From positions 434,001 through 498,000 of the forward strand of contig NC_020191.1 of the NCBI RefSeq assembly GCF_000315915.1: DNA of 64,000 bases. The letters run 5' to 3'. The first letter of the stretch is position 1. Each line of letters begins with the position of its first letter. The notes below the pieces were generated by a model. That model worked only from the letters and a program-made list of their open reading frames with translations, made no database searches and had not been told where the DNA came from. Below are positions 29,596 through 39,982 of the stretch, one piece after another. A program made the translations under genes and the position numbers. Source of the DNA: Henningerozyma blattae CBS 6284. Its lineage: Eukaryota > Ascomycota > Saccharomycetes > Saccharomycetales > Saccharomycetaceae.

Positions 29596-30678
29596 CACTG
29601 TAGGCAAAAAGGGATCCGTGGCCAGATAACCCTTATTGGAATGGGAACTCATGCAACGTGACCTCTCTACCAGCAGAGAACACCCCGTACCCTTGTTGTT
29701 TGCCTTTGCTTGTTTCTGCTTTAAAGGTTATCAACAATGGTTTAAGGTTATCGCTGTCTTATCCAAAACCTTAATGAATCCACATTCTCAAGGGTCTTGC
29801 TTTATCGTTACTCTTATCATGCCGTACAGCCGTCAGCCTATCTGTCTCTGTCTCTGTCTCACCGTCTATTCTTTTTCTCTTTCTTTCTTGCTAGTTTTCT
29901 TTTTTTTTCAATATACTACAGATTCCCAATACAGAGACCCTTTGTTGACGAAATCTCTACAGCCTCCACGTTCTTCCAAGTTCCTTTAACTTCTATTGTT
30001 CGTACAACGTTCACTCTCCCATCCTTACCCTTTTCTATTTAATATTTCGTGATTTAGACTTTTTTGGCTTAACCCTTTTATTTTTAAACACATTCGATAC
30101 ATCAACACTCTTCTCTATTAATAGATCAAACTGGTGTTACCCAACCCTTCCGTCTCACTACCCTCCTTTCTTTTTCTTGTCGTTTATACTCAATTGGTTT
30201 AATAGACACTATTAAATATGTAAACAATACTTAAGTACACGTTTGCCCCCATAATGGATTGTAATTAGGGCCTGATTTTAGGTTTGAAATCTCATCACCT
30301 GTTTTGCCAAGATGTAGAGAAAATAGAAAACATGATCCAGGCCCACCACGTGGATTCATTTTTCTTTTCTGTTGGGATCCACCACACTTTCCCTTTCAGA
30401 TTAATATAGTTAATTGTGAAAACTATGCACGTTAAGAGTTATACAATTTAAGCTATGTGTATTTTACAACTATTTATTGCACATGCGTGTCGAAATGCTT
30501 GGCTGTACCGTTTAGGAAAATTAATCGAAGTGTCTTAATATGGTTTGATTAAAATTATATATATATATATATTTATTGTAGGTCGGTTACTTACAAAATA
30601 ACCGTAATAAAAAAAATATGTAAATAAAAAATGTAAATAATATTGATCCGTTCATCCGCCAAAATCAATTCGATCTCT

Positions 30679-33600
30679 TTACGATGTAGGCTTAAACACT
30701 TTCTTAAACCCATGCCATCCAGACACTCCTAATCCTTGTAAATTTTTAGGACTAGTTTGGGTATTGCTACTCGAACCACTGGCTGTGTTAGGGTTAGGGC
30801 TTGTAGTGGAATGAGATGGTGATTGGATAGTGGTGTTTTGGCTTTCTTCGTTATTAAGGGTATTATTATTAAGAGATGGGCTAGTAGATGTCTTTGCGTT
30901 GATGTTTTGGATTATATCATGCGTATGCAAATGAGGACGAGGATGAGATGCACTTGAGGTTTCACTTAAAACATCTTTTTTGTCATTGGCAAGTATATTT
31001 CCTTGTAATTCACGTTTATCCCGTAATAAGTCTTCTACTCTGCTTTCTAGTAACTCCACACGATCTTGTAATCTCATATTTTCATTCATCACCTCACTAT
31101 TCCGTTTCATGGTTCTTTCTAAATCTTCCTTCAGATCAATCGGTATATTAGAATCAGGTTTGGATAACTTAGCCTTTCGATCTTTCTCTTCAATGTTTTT
31201 TTTCAATTCCAAAATCTTTAATTTCAAATCATTATTCTCATCCGCCAATGTCTCAGTCTTTAATCTATTATTGATCAATTCATTAGCAATTTGAACATGC
31301 TCACGATTCAAAACAGTATAATCATGTTCCAATTTTTTAACTTCTTTTTGTAATTGTTTATTTTGAATACGAACAGTTTCATATTGTTCTTCTTTTTGCT
31401 TTTCCACTTCATGAATTTCATAATACTCTTCTTTGTACCGATTTAATGAAATTGGTGTGATTGTCACTTCATTAATCGCATCCTTGACAAATTGATCAAT
31501 ATTATAATTATAAACATCTATCTTGTCTGTGTTTTTTGTCTTTATATTACTACTACTGCTCTTCTTAGATGGGGAGGTCACTGTACCATTAGTACTATAT
31601 GGATAAGTATTAATACTAGCATTATCATCTGAATTCTCTAATGGTTTATCTTTCAAATAATAATTGAATAATTCACCTTTCAAGAATTCCAATAATTTAT
31701 CAAATTTCAATTTCTTTAATTTTTCTTGATTCTTCAACATTAATATAACTGCAAATTTTAATATAACTTCAATACCTTCCACAAATATAATATCATAAAT
31801 TCTTAATACAAATCCTAATGGGAATTTATATGCGAAAAAAGTTAAAAACCATTGTGTAGCATACATGGTAGATCTGATACCTTCACGTCCAAGATGACTA
31901 TATAACATAGGGGAATTCTCTTCTAACAATCGATCAAATTGATATAATGTAATCATTAATCCTGGCATATCAGTTAAAAAGAAATCACGTAAGCCATATG
32001 ATTTCATTAATCTAACTAATAGACCAAACGCATCGGATTCCTTTTCGAAATTTAATATTAATGGTGCGGCAATGAATGCCATACCTTGAGTATAACCAAC
32101 ATCAGGATCATAAATTGAATAGACTTTAATTACATTAAATAATGCTTCAGTCTTGGATTCATTCACAAAATTTGTACGCCTAATATCTCTACGAATATTG
32201 GCCTCGTGCGGAGTTTCTGCGGTGGATAAAGTTGTATAAATATCTTCAAATTCTTGGGATTTAGAGTTGGCAATCAATTGCCAAATTATACCACGAATTT
32301 GGGATGGGATACCATTGGTAATTCGTTCTTCTAATTTTTCAGGTTCATTAGAGGCAACAGTGGGAAAATCATTTACCACTTGGGTCCAGAAAGTCCAATC
32401 TACATCTTTTAATGCATTTTCATCATCACCAGGTGTTAAAGGTGGTTCTAATGTAGTATCCTGATTAACAACTAAATTTAATGTCTTTAATAAGCTTGCA
32501 TATGAATCTCTTAGAATATTTTGACCTTGGTCTAATTGATCTCTATCTTTTTGATCTGCCTTATTATAATGACTGCTAGTGGCTTTAAATCTACTTGCAA
32601 TTAAATTGACTTCCGCATTCTTAGATAATCCACTTGGATCTGCAACTTTACTGTTGCCACGAGGACGGTTTGGAGGTAATTTTGGTGGTTCCGATCTAGC
32701 ATGTGTTAGAGCAACATTTTTTCTGAAAGTTTCATTCTTCATTTCTTCAGAAAGTGGAGGTGGAACTGCATATTTAGGTTTTGGTCTTTCAGGAATTTTT
32801 GGTAATTCTTTATCAGCAGATTTAGAAATAGTAGGAGTATCAGCAATACTATTTTTCTTCCTTGGTGGTAATGTTGGACTAATGTTCTTTCTTAGTTCAG
32901 ATACTGTTTTTCTTGGAGGAAGTTTAGGAGAAACTGGCTTAGTTTCGATAGTATCTTCGTTAGAATTCTTCATGTTATCATTGATTCCAAGGGATACCTC
33001 TTTTGCAGCATCAATATCGGGCTCAGTTGAAGCAATATTAAGCTGGTTGGAAGATTTAATTCCTTCTTTGGTTTCTGGATTCATGGAAGGCAATTTATTT
33101 TCATCATCCGCCACAATTTTAGGGACATTAATAACAGGATTATCGACACTAACTTCCACTGGTACAGGTCTTCCAATACTTCTATTGCTAGTATGTTCTA
33201 CCACCGGCTCAGAGACTGGTAGTGGGGCAGTTTCCATATGTGGTTCGGTAACTGATTTGGCGGCTAGTTCTGAGACAGATTCTGCCACAGATTCTTCAAT
33301 TGGTCTTGTAGTCGGAGGAATGATTGATTCTATTTCTGGTTTAACGATTGGTGTAACATCTGATTCAGCGATTGATTCCACTATTGACTCAGCTGCTGGT
33401 CTAGCAACTGATTCAGCTATTGGATTAGCTTCTGGTTCAGTAATTAGTTCTGTAGGTAGTTTGGAGACTGGCTCAACAGCTGGCTCAATTGCTGTCTCAG
33501 CTACTGGTTCTGTAACTAGTTTACTGGTTGGATTTGTAACTAGCTCATTTATTGGTTCTGCAACAGGTTCCACTAGTTGTTTAATAATTGGTTCATTTAC

Positions 33601-34977
33601 TGGCTTAGATACTGGCTCAGGGGCTGGCTCGGGGGCTGGCTCGGATACTGGTTCAAGTACTGGTTCGATTACTGGTTCCACTACTGGTTCGACGGTAGGC
33701 TTAGATTTAGGTTCAACAGTAGGCTCGGCTTTGGATCCAACGGGAGGCTCGGCTTTAGGTTCAACGGTAGGCTTAGTCTTAGGTTCAATTTCTGTTTCAA
33801 CTACCGATTCAATTGCAGGTTTAGTTACTGGCTCAACCACTGGCTCGGTAATTGGTGTCTTAGTTGGTGCTAATGGTGGTTCTAAACCTGGGCCAGCATC
33901 TTTTTCAGAACCAAGTGTAGAAATATTTTGTGATGCAGCAACTTCGGATATTTTATCAACAGCAGAAGAATCTATGGAGTTCAGGAAAGGGTTTGTTTCT
34001 GAATCCAATGGTTGTTTAATGTCTGGTTTATGTCTTTCGAAAACAGGTTTTCTACGTTCAGGAATTTGTGGTATTTGCTTTAATTCCGAATCTTGATTAT
34101 CAGTAACTGGCTTTCTATATTCTGGTACAAATGGTTTGGAGATTGAAGTTTTCTCATCTGTACTTGTACCTTTTTCTTCAGAAAATTCGTGGAGATTAGG
34201 CTGTATTGTATTAATGGTTTCATTAGGTGGGTTACTAACATCTTTTTTAGGATTTACATCAAACGAACTTTCCACTGGAGTGACAGTATTAGAAATATGT
34301 GCTTCTTTGGTGTGAGAAATACCTGGTGGAGAAGTTAAACCAAAGATTTGATCTACTGGGGTTATTGGGGCAGGATCTCTTTTTATGTCCAGGCGTGGAG
34401 GTTGTTTTCTAATAGGTGGTTTACGAAAGAGCATGTCATTTGCCTGTTCGTCATCGTCATCGTCATCATCCTCGTCATAATTATCATCCATATCATTTGT
34501 CTTTCCACCATCGAGGAAGTCGAAATCGTCTATAAGAGCGTTCAAATTAGCAGCAACATGTTTATTTCTTCTTTCAGCAATCACTGCAGGATCTTCCTCT
34601 TCTTCTTCTCCAGCATTTTCCTTGTTTATTGGAGCATTCAAATCATCGTCTAAATCATTCTGGAGTTTTAATTCATGTGTAAAATCTCCTTCCCCTGCTT
34701 CATGAAACAGCTCTTCATCAGATTCATCGTTTTTAACGTCAGGATCAACGTTCTGATCCGTTGTTGATTTGGAAGCGCCGAAGTCTGTATTACTATTTGC
34801 TTGCAAAGCTGCAATTCTTGCAGCTACACCACCAGTTACACCACCTTTAATTGGACTACTATCAATGGAAGATTCTTCGTTCATAGAGGCGTTACTACTA
34901 GTAACATTCGAATTTGAATTAGAATTGAGGTTACTATTTTTACCTTGTTTCTTGTTGCCCTTCTTCTTTTTGGCCAT
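30679..34977 (-). CDS. GYP5: Rab GTPase-activating protein (TBC domain), Gyp5/Gyl1 type with expanded repeat region
   Basis: Gyp5 activates GTP hydrolysis by Rab proteins such as Ypt1 and Sec4 in polarised exocytosis; Gyl1 is its WGD paralogue. The N terminus is Lys-rich (MAKKKKGNKKQGKN), then acidic. Residues about 372-594 are a striking repeat of roughly four-residue units (VEP, SEP, TEP, AES). Pro-rich motifs (PKLPPRKT, PTLPPRKK) that could bind SH3 domains follow at about 680-780. The TBC domain spans about 880-1110 with IRRDIRR (near 930, arginine finger) and GYTQG (near 962, glutamine finger) both present, favouring an active Gyp5-like enzyme. A coiled coil covers about 1180-1330. The end, LQGLGVSGWHGFKKVFK, is a conserved-looking tail. 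Length is 1432 against 894 (Gyp5) and 720 (Gyl1). GAL4 next door matches GYP5 in S. cerevisiae. Confidence 0.92.
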   Translation of the reverse strand: MAKKKKGNKKQGKNSNLNSNSNSNVTSSNASMNEESSIDSSPIKGGVTGGVAARIAALQANSNTDFGASKSTTDQNVDPDVKNDESDEELFHEAGEGDFTHELKLQNDLDDDLNAPINKENAGEEEEEDPAVIAERRNKHVAANLNALIDDFDFLDGGKTNDMDDNYDEDDDDDDDEQANDMLFRKPPIRKQPPRLDIKRDPAPITPVDQIFGLTSPPGISHTKEAHISNTVTPVESSFDVNPKKDVSNPPNETINTIQPNLHEFSEEKGTSTDEKTSISKPFVPEYRKPVTDNQDSELKQIPQIPERRKPVFERHKPDIKQPLDSETNPFLNSIDSSAVDKISEVAASQNISTLGSEKDAGPGLEPPLAPTKTPITEPVVEPVTKPAIESVVETEIEPKTKPTVEPKAEPPVGSKAEPTVEPKSKPTVEPVVEPVIEPVLEPVSEPAPEPAPEPVSKPVNEPIIKQLVEPVAEPINELVTNPTSKLVTEPVAETAIEPAVEPVSKLPTELITEPEANPIAESVARPAAESIVESIAESDVTPIVKPEIESIIPPTTRPIEESVAESVSELAAKSVTEPHMETAPLPVSEPVVEHTSNRSIGRPVPVEVSVDNPVINVPKIVADDENKLPSMNPETKEGIKSSNQLNIASTEPDIDAAKEVSLGINDNMKNSNEDTIETKPVSPKLPPRKTVSELRKNISPTLPPRKKNSIADTPTISKSADKELPKIPERPKPKYAVPPPLSEEMKNETFRKNVALTHARSEPPKLPPNRPRGNSKVADPSGLSKNAEVNLIASRFKATSSHYNKADQKDRDQLDQGQNILRDSYASLLKTLNLVVNQDTTLEPPLTPGDDENALKDVDWTFWTQVVNDFPTVASNEPEKLEERITNGIPSQIRGIIWQLIANSKSQEFEDIYTTLSTAETPHEANIRRDIRRTNFVNESKTEALFNVIKVYSIYDPDVGYTQGMAFIAAPLILNFEKESDAFGLLVRLMKSYGLRDFFLTDMPGLMITLYQFDRLLEENSPMLYSHLGREGIRSTMYATQWFLTFFAYKFPLGFVLRIYDIIFVEGIEVILKFAVILMLKNQEKLKKLKFDKLLEFLKGELFNYYLKDKPLENSDDNASINTYPYSTNGTVTSPSKKSSSSNIKTKNTDKIDVYNYNIDQFVKDAINEVTITPISLNRYKEEYYEIHEVEKQKEEQYETVRIQNKQLQKEVKKLEHDYTVLNREHVQIANELINNRLKTETLADENNDLKLKILELKKNIEEKDRKAKLSKPDSNIPIDLKEDLERTMKRNSEVMNENMRLQDRVELLESRVEDLLRDKRELQGNILANDKKDVLSETSSASHPRPHLHTHDIIQNINAKTSTSPSLNNNTLNNEESQNTTIQSPSHSTTSPNPNTASGSSSNTQTSPKNLQGLGVSGWHGFKKVFKPTS
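33195..33860 (-). repeat. In-frame Pro/Glu/Val tetrapeptide repeat in GYP5
   Basis: About 222 codons of GYP5 are built from a roughly 12-base unit encoding xEPV-like tetrapeptides (VEPV, IEPV, LEPV, SEPA, AESV). The middle units are most alike and those at the edges more diverged, a sign of recent internal expansion with older flanks. The period also keeps the complementary strand free of stops, which yields a long spurious antisense frame. Confidence 0.9.
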
Positions 34978-35667
34978 AGCGTGTTATTTTTATGAATTTA
35001 TTTTTATTGAATTATGTATTATTACTCAATAAAAATCGGTTGTCAGATCGAACAAATTTCTTAATCACAATCTATAACAAAGTTCAAATATCTTAAAAAA
35101 TGTCTTTTGTTGATATTTGTTACATATCCTTAATTTGAAAGTGGGAACTGTCTCAGATTTCTGTTGGTCCGATGTCTAGTGCCTCCATCAGTATTTTCCG
35201 GAATCAACAATGACGACAGTAAATATTAGCATGTGACACAATTAGAGGTGGTGTACGGAATAAGCTTTGTCAACAAACAAGAAACTGTTGATAGCAGTCA
35301 ATACTGCCATAGAGGTAATGATACAACACTATGTGTAAGGTATATCGAATTAACGTGCATTGAATTATTCACTAAGTATGACAATTGAGTGCATATTTTA
35401 GAGAAATATAAACCCTAAGGGAAAAAAAAATTTAGCTAAAAACCCTAAGCAGGGAAAAAATGGGGTAAAAATTACAATTATATAAAGTTAAATAAACAAC
35501 TGTATAAGTTTGTATAGGTATTACACTTTATTTTGGAAAAAATAAAGACGGAATAGTAAGATATAAATTTTTATCAAGTATCTCAAAATAAAAAGACAAA
35601 TTTATAAAAAAAAAGCTTAATGTGGGAGATAAAAGAAAGGTTATCTATTACTGGAAATAATACTTAA
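34978..35667. other. Intergenic: GYP5 promoter and GAL4 3' region
   Basis: This 690-base AT-rich spacer lies between two minus-strand genes. I see no gene. A short direct repeat, ACCCTAAG, recurs near 35412 and 35443. Confidence 0.55.
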
Positions 35668-38600
35668 TTATTTATCTGGTTCCGTGGTCTCTTGCTCTGG
35701 TGTGTTAGGCTGAGCAATTTTGGGAGACGTATAAGTTGATGTAAGATTAGCTGCATTGTTAGCATTAGGTGGAGTCTCTTGATCATCAAATAAATAATTA
35801 TAAACATCATCCATTGTAGTAGTATTAAACATTGTTGGGGCAATTCCAAATGTACTATATGCAGTCTGATCAGCCCAAATAGGTAAGATTGCCTTAGAGG
35901 GTTCGGTATTTTGATTATCTGTATTTTGTTTAGCTGTGTTAACATTTATAATGCCTTCTGTTTCGGCTGTGTTTGTCGCTGTAGAAGTTGTACTAACAAA
36001 ATTAGTTGAAGAAGTTCCATTTGTAACTAAGACTGATGGAGAATTTGGGATCGAATAAATATGATTAGTGTTTGAGTTTGGCAGAATATTGATAGAATTA
36101 CCTGCATTGAAAGCAGCTTGTTTAGGAAAATGTGGAGATGGGATATCTATGGGTTTTATTTGGATAGGTATATTTTGATTAGGTAAATTGGTCATTCCGG
36201 GATTCGTTACTGCGTTTGAATTAGTTTGTGATTGTGATAAAAATTGAGACATTGGAGAGAGTCCAATGTTTGAATTCGGGATTGAAGAAGGTAATGCTGT
36301 TTGAGTAGATGTTAACCCTGTTTTAACAGGTAATTGTGTTATTATTGTTGAATATTGCTGAGATATATTAGGATTTTTATTTAGCTGGGACTGTTGTTGA
36401 AGATGTGCTTGCATTTGAGCTTGGATTTGTGGTGGAGGTGTTAAGTTTCCATTCGAGCTTGACAGTAACTTCATTAAATCACTAAAGCTGGAAGATGTTT
36501 CTATACTCGGCGAATTATTTATTCTACAGTCAAAATTTGGAGTGGTTGTAATAATTTTACCATTAATATTTATGGGTCCACTGTTTCCCATAGCAAAATT
36601 CTCTCCCAGCGTGGTATTATTATTTTGCTCTGTAATATAATTATAATGGTTATAATAATTGTGTCCATTGTTTCTAGAAACAACTGGAGGGTTGGTAGGA
36701 ATTGTATTGGCAAAAGAATGTTCCATATTAATATTAGAAATATCCAATTCGTTCATTTCCTTCTTTAAATAATTAGAGGAATTTGGCTTAAAATTTGTGA
36801 GATCGGTAGAATCCCTGATAACTTTAATGTCTTTTATAAAAGGATCAGCTAAAAATTTTATTACTTGAATATATTTATCGCAATTAACCATTTTTGAGTC
36901 TTGGATTCTCTTCAAAATATTTAAGCCTTCTATAATTTGGTTCATATATTGATTTAAATCGTTTGGATTGGTGTAACCTGATACAAAGCTCAATTCATCA
37001 ATTGCTTTGATATTTTTAGATGAGTTCGAATTATGAATAATTGTTGTCGATTTTTTCAATCTAATTACACTTGATAATGGAATTAATAATGCGTTAAATA
37101 AGAAAAACGTACAATACCAAGCATTAAATGGAGTTAGATCGTGGTTATTTATAAAATTTGAGACAGACATGATTGTGTTTTGAGAATTTTCCAGTAGAAT
37201 TGAGCTTAATCTATCAACTTCAAAACTAAAATCTTTTTTGTCAGCAGTGTAATTATTTGTAATGAAATATTTTCTAATAATGTGTATAATTAAGTACTCC
37301 TTTTTCCATTTTAAAAAGTATCTTGTAAATGACAGCCATGGGTATTCATGCAAGTAATTAACCAATGCATTAGAAGAAATATCATTCTGTAAATATTTTG
37401 GTTTTTGTTTTAATAGTGTATCTAAGTCTTTAATAAATTTATAACATTTAATAACATTCAAATTTGACTTTTTATTTTTGGTATTTTGATTTTGTATTGA
37501 AGAATTAGCTGAAATGGTAGAGTTTGGTGATGAAGAATTATGATCACTTGTTAGTGAAGAAGTAGAAGTAGTCAATGAAGATGACGGTATTGTTGTATGC
37601 AAATCATCGGAATATTTGATTGAATCATTTAAGAAGCAATCAATATATAATTGGTTAAGGCGCTGTAATTCTATAATATTCAAATAGATTGAGGGATTAG
37701 TGGTATGTTTCTGATTATCATCCATTGATGAAGGGATAGCTATGGAAATTTCGTTATTCTTAGAACTAAAAGTAGAAGAATAGCCGACAAATTGTATTGG
37801 CCTATCATAAATTAAAGAAAACTCAAATTCCCTTGAATATAAACAAGACCAAATTCTTCGTCTTTGCTCTCTAATTACTGGATCCTTGATGTTAGAAGGT
37901 AGATCTTTATAAAGGCCTAAACTTATTGCCATTCTCATTGAATGACCATGATATAGGTATGCAGTATTTGGTTTATTTCTCCATGATGTGTAATGAGAAA
38001 GTAAATATAATGATATAACAAGGGATAATGATGCAGATTCAAATATTTTTTTTGTTAAATGAGACTTTGCATTTTGATAATAAAACCAATCCACGTCGGA
38101 TAATGTACCATTAGTACAATATGCACCAATAGCTAAAACTGTATTGAATAATAATTGCCATTGATATTTCGAATTAGATTCTAGTTCATTGTTATAAATC
38201 TTATACATAGTTTGTTTATGAATTACAGGGAAATATGGATGGAAATTTTTGAAAAATGAATCCATATATCCGGCAGTAACATTTCTTGAACTTAATGAAT
38301 ACGGATCAGTTATAACATTTGAATTCCTTACGATCTCCGTGGTGAAAATATCATTTATCAGACCAAATCTCTTTAAGAGATTACTTATGGAGAAAGCACC
38401 ATAGTATCCCCTATTGTTTGGATCAACATTCAAAAATCCCATCCCATCTTCTTTAGTCGATAAATCTTCTTCTTCTGACCAATCAAACCCTAAAAACGCA
38501 TCATTGGGTAATGATGATTGTGGTATTGAATACTTATCCTTGATAATTTTTTCTAATTTTATTTTTGTTTTTGATACTGACCCAGGTCGTGCAGATTTGG

Positions 38601-39132
38601 TAATTGAAGGCTGCATGTGTTGTAAAGTTATATGTCGGCTTGAGGAAGATGAAAAAGAAGGTGAAGGGGTTGAGTGATGAGATGATTGTGGTGAGATTTC
38701 ATTAATAATCTCATAATTAGTTATCGTCTCCAATAAATTAGTCTTTAATATTGGGGATGAAGTATTATGCAATAGGGCTGTTGGGTTAGTAGATTGTAGC
38801 TCCTTCAGTAACTGGATTCTTACTGATCGTTTCAATAGATCACTCATTTTAGATATTGAATCTAACTTTAAAATTTTTTCAATATCAGTTTGAGGAAATA
38901 TTTCCCTAAACAACAACTCTAGAATACTCAATCTATTCTCTACTTTAGTTAAATGATTCCTTGTTAATGGAGATCTTTTAGCCCTTGGAGAATAGCAGCA
39001 TTCCCAGATATTTTTTAGACATTTGGCACATTTTGGTTTCTCTTTGGAACATTTTAACTTCTTGAGACGGCATGAGTCGCAAGCTTGGTCATTGAGTAAA
39101 CTTGTATCTTTCATCAATGTGACAATGCTCAT
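35668..39132 (-). CDS. GAL4: Galactose-pathway transcription activator Gal4
   Basis: Gal4 binds CGG-N11-CCG sites and activates GAL genes unless held by Gal80. The Zn2Cys6 cluster has all six ligands: C18, C21, C28, C35, C38, C45. The recognition segment [20 protein letters not shown] is identical to S. cerevisiae Gal4, and linker and dimerisation parts follow ([20 protein letters not shown]). The fungal-specific middle domain spans about 260-700. The C-terminal activation and Gal80-binding segment is clearly kept: [18 protein letters not shown] at about 1105. Length is 1154 against 881, with long Asn/Gln/Ser/Thr-rich inserts (about 520-560 and 820-1100) and some 35 residues after the activation segment, where S. 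cerevisiae Gal4 ends almost at once. An extra Cys (46) replaces the Arg of ECRYSP. Met7 is an alternative start, closer to the S. cerevisiae leader length. It lies next to GYP5 as in S. cerevisiae. Confidence 0.97.
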   Translation of the reverse strand: MSIVTLMKDTSLLNDQACDSCRLKKLKCSKEKPKCAKCLKNIWECCYSPRAKRSPLTRNHLTKVENRLSILELLFREIFPQTDIEKILKLDSISKMSDLLKRSVRIQLLKELQSTNPTALLHNTSSPILKTNLLETITNYEIINEISPQSSHHSTPSPSFSSSSSRHITLQHMQPSITKSARPGSVSKTKIKLEKIIKDKYSIPQSSLPNDAFLGFDWSEEEDLSTKEDGMGFLNVDPNNRGYYGAFSISNLLKRFGLINDIFTTEIVRNSNVITDPYSLSSRNVTAGYMDSFFKNFHPYFPVIHKQTMYKIYNNELESNSKYQWQLLFNTVLAIGAYCTNGTLSDVDWFYYQNAKSHLTKKIFESASLSLVISLYLLSHYTSWRNKPNTAYLYHGHSMRMAISLGLYKDLPSNIKDPVIREQRRRIWSCLYSREFEFSLIYDRPIQFVGYSSTFSSKNNEISIAIPSSMDDNQKHTTNPSIYLNIIELQRLNQLYIDCFLNDSIKYSDDLHTTIPSSSLTTSTSSLTSDHNSSSPNSTISANSSIQNQNTKNKKSNLNVIKCYKFIKDLDTLLKQKPKYLQNDISSNALVNYLHEYPWLSFTRYFLKWKKEYLIIHIIRKYFITNNYTADKKDFSFEVDRLSSILLENSQNTIMSVSNFINNHDLTPFNAWYCTFFLFNALLIPLSSVIRLKKSTTIIHNSNSSKNIKAIDELSFVSGYTNPNDLNQYMNQIIEGLNILKRIQDSKMVNCDKYIQVIKFLADPFIKDIKVIRDSTDLTNFKPNSSNYLKKEMNELDISNINMEHSFANTIPTNPPVVSRNNGHNYYNHYNYITEQNNNTTLGENFAMGNSGPININGKIITTTPNFDCRINNSPSIETSSSFSDLMKLLSSSNGNLTPPPQIQAQMQAHLQQQSQLNKNPNISQQYSTIITQLPVKTGLTSTQTALPSSIPNSNIGLSPMSQFLSQSQTNSNAVTNPGMTNLPNQNIPIQIKPIDIPSPHFPKQAAFNAGNSINILPNSNTNHIYSIPNSPSVLVTNGTSSTNFVSTTSTATNTAETEGIINVNTAKQNTDNQNTEPSKAILPIWADQTAYSTFGIAPTMFNTTTMDDVYNYLFDDQETPPNANNAANLTSTYTSPKIAQPNTPEQETTEPDK

Positions 39133-39982
39133 AAAAGGTCAGATTCCAAAAGGTAAAATAAAAAAGTAAAAAAAGAAGGAATGAATATATAGTATTAACG
39201 TGGTGATGTAGAAATGATGAAGAAAAGTAATATCTATTTCTATTTGAATAATAACTAAAGTGTGTTTGATGTATCTTTGTTTTCTGAATAGTCTATAATA
39301 AACACATTAATGAATAAAAAAAAGGAAGTGATGGCCTAAGAAAATTTCCAAAAGGTATTAATTTTTTTTATGATTCTTTAATATCTTATGTTATTTGTAA
39401 AGAACGGTTTTGTAATGAAAAACTTTGTAATCTAGGCTTACTTAAACAATTTCGTGAGTCCTTTTTTTTTTAGTTTTAGTATTAATTCTAATCTTGAAAT
39501 CGTATACTCGGCTGTCCATGAAATTTTACCAGCTTCACCAATTTCAGTGAAAATATAATTGAATTCTCCGCCTGATTGTTTGTTTTTGCCCCACTCAGAT
39601 TGTTTGCGGGGAACTGACAAAGCAAGGACTAGCCCGGCAGGAATAGGAATTTACCGAATATGGTAATAGAATACCTTAAGGTATTTTTAGCCGACGGAAA
39701 TACCCTATTAGGAAAGTCCCACGGTTATCCCCCACGGAGGTAAAGTTGAAGAAAAGAGGGGTCTATTTGAACAGTAAATCAAGGGATATACATTAAAATG
39801 GTAAGTAATATTAGAAGTGTAATATATATCTATGGTTATATAAATAGTAATATACAGTATATCATATGGCAGGATAATATAAAACAAAGTAAAATTAAAT
39901 AAAAGTAAACGTTACAATATTAATAGTAAAGTGATGGCAGAAAAAAAAAGGTGAGCTTTAATATTGCGAACAATAGACACTA
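39133..39982. other. Intergenic: GAL4 promoter and ACC1 3' region, synteny breakpoint
   Basis: This 850-base stretch contains no gene. TATATA near 39185-39190 may serve GAL4. Moderately GC-rich patches at 39600-39760 include TTTGCGGGGAAC (39603-39614), a Mig1-like SYGGGG core about 475 bases upstream of GAL4, and CCCCCACGG near 39729. GAL4 and ACC1 are not neighbours in S. cerevisiae, so an evolutionary breakpoint lies here or nearby. Confidence 0.5.

Larger units (their letters stand above)
28329..30678. other. Long intergenic: ICY promoter and GYP5 3' region
   Basis: This 2.35-kb stretch has no supportable gene. The ICY-proximal part has TAGT repeats (28421-28444), a TATATATA element (about 28518-28533), four CCACGGG motifs (28718-29124) and two TCCACATAGG copies (about 28705 and 28827). 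Further on are TCGAA repeats (29561-29595), pyrimidine-rich DNA (29820-30190) and an AT run near 30560. The frames at 29196-29453 and 29636-30042 are composition-driven. It lies upstream of ICY and downstream of GYP5, so most of it is probably ICY control region. Confidence 0.55.

Noticed and set aside
29545..29600. tRNA B-box-like GGTTCGAATC
   Set aside because: It is the first unit of a TCGAA microsatellite; no A box, no cloverleaf and no T-run terminator in place.
32579..34096. 505-codon plus-strand open frame rich in Gly, Ser and Thr
   Set aside because: It is exactly antisense to the GYP5 coding region. The 12-base repeat of GYP5 keeps the opposite strand free of stops, and the Gly/Ser/Thr periodicity is its complement.
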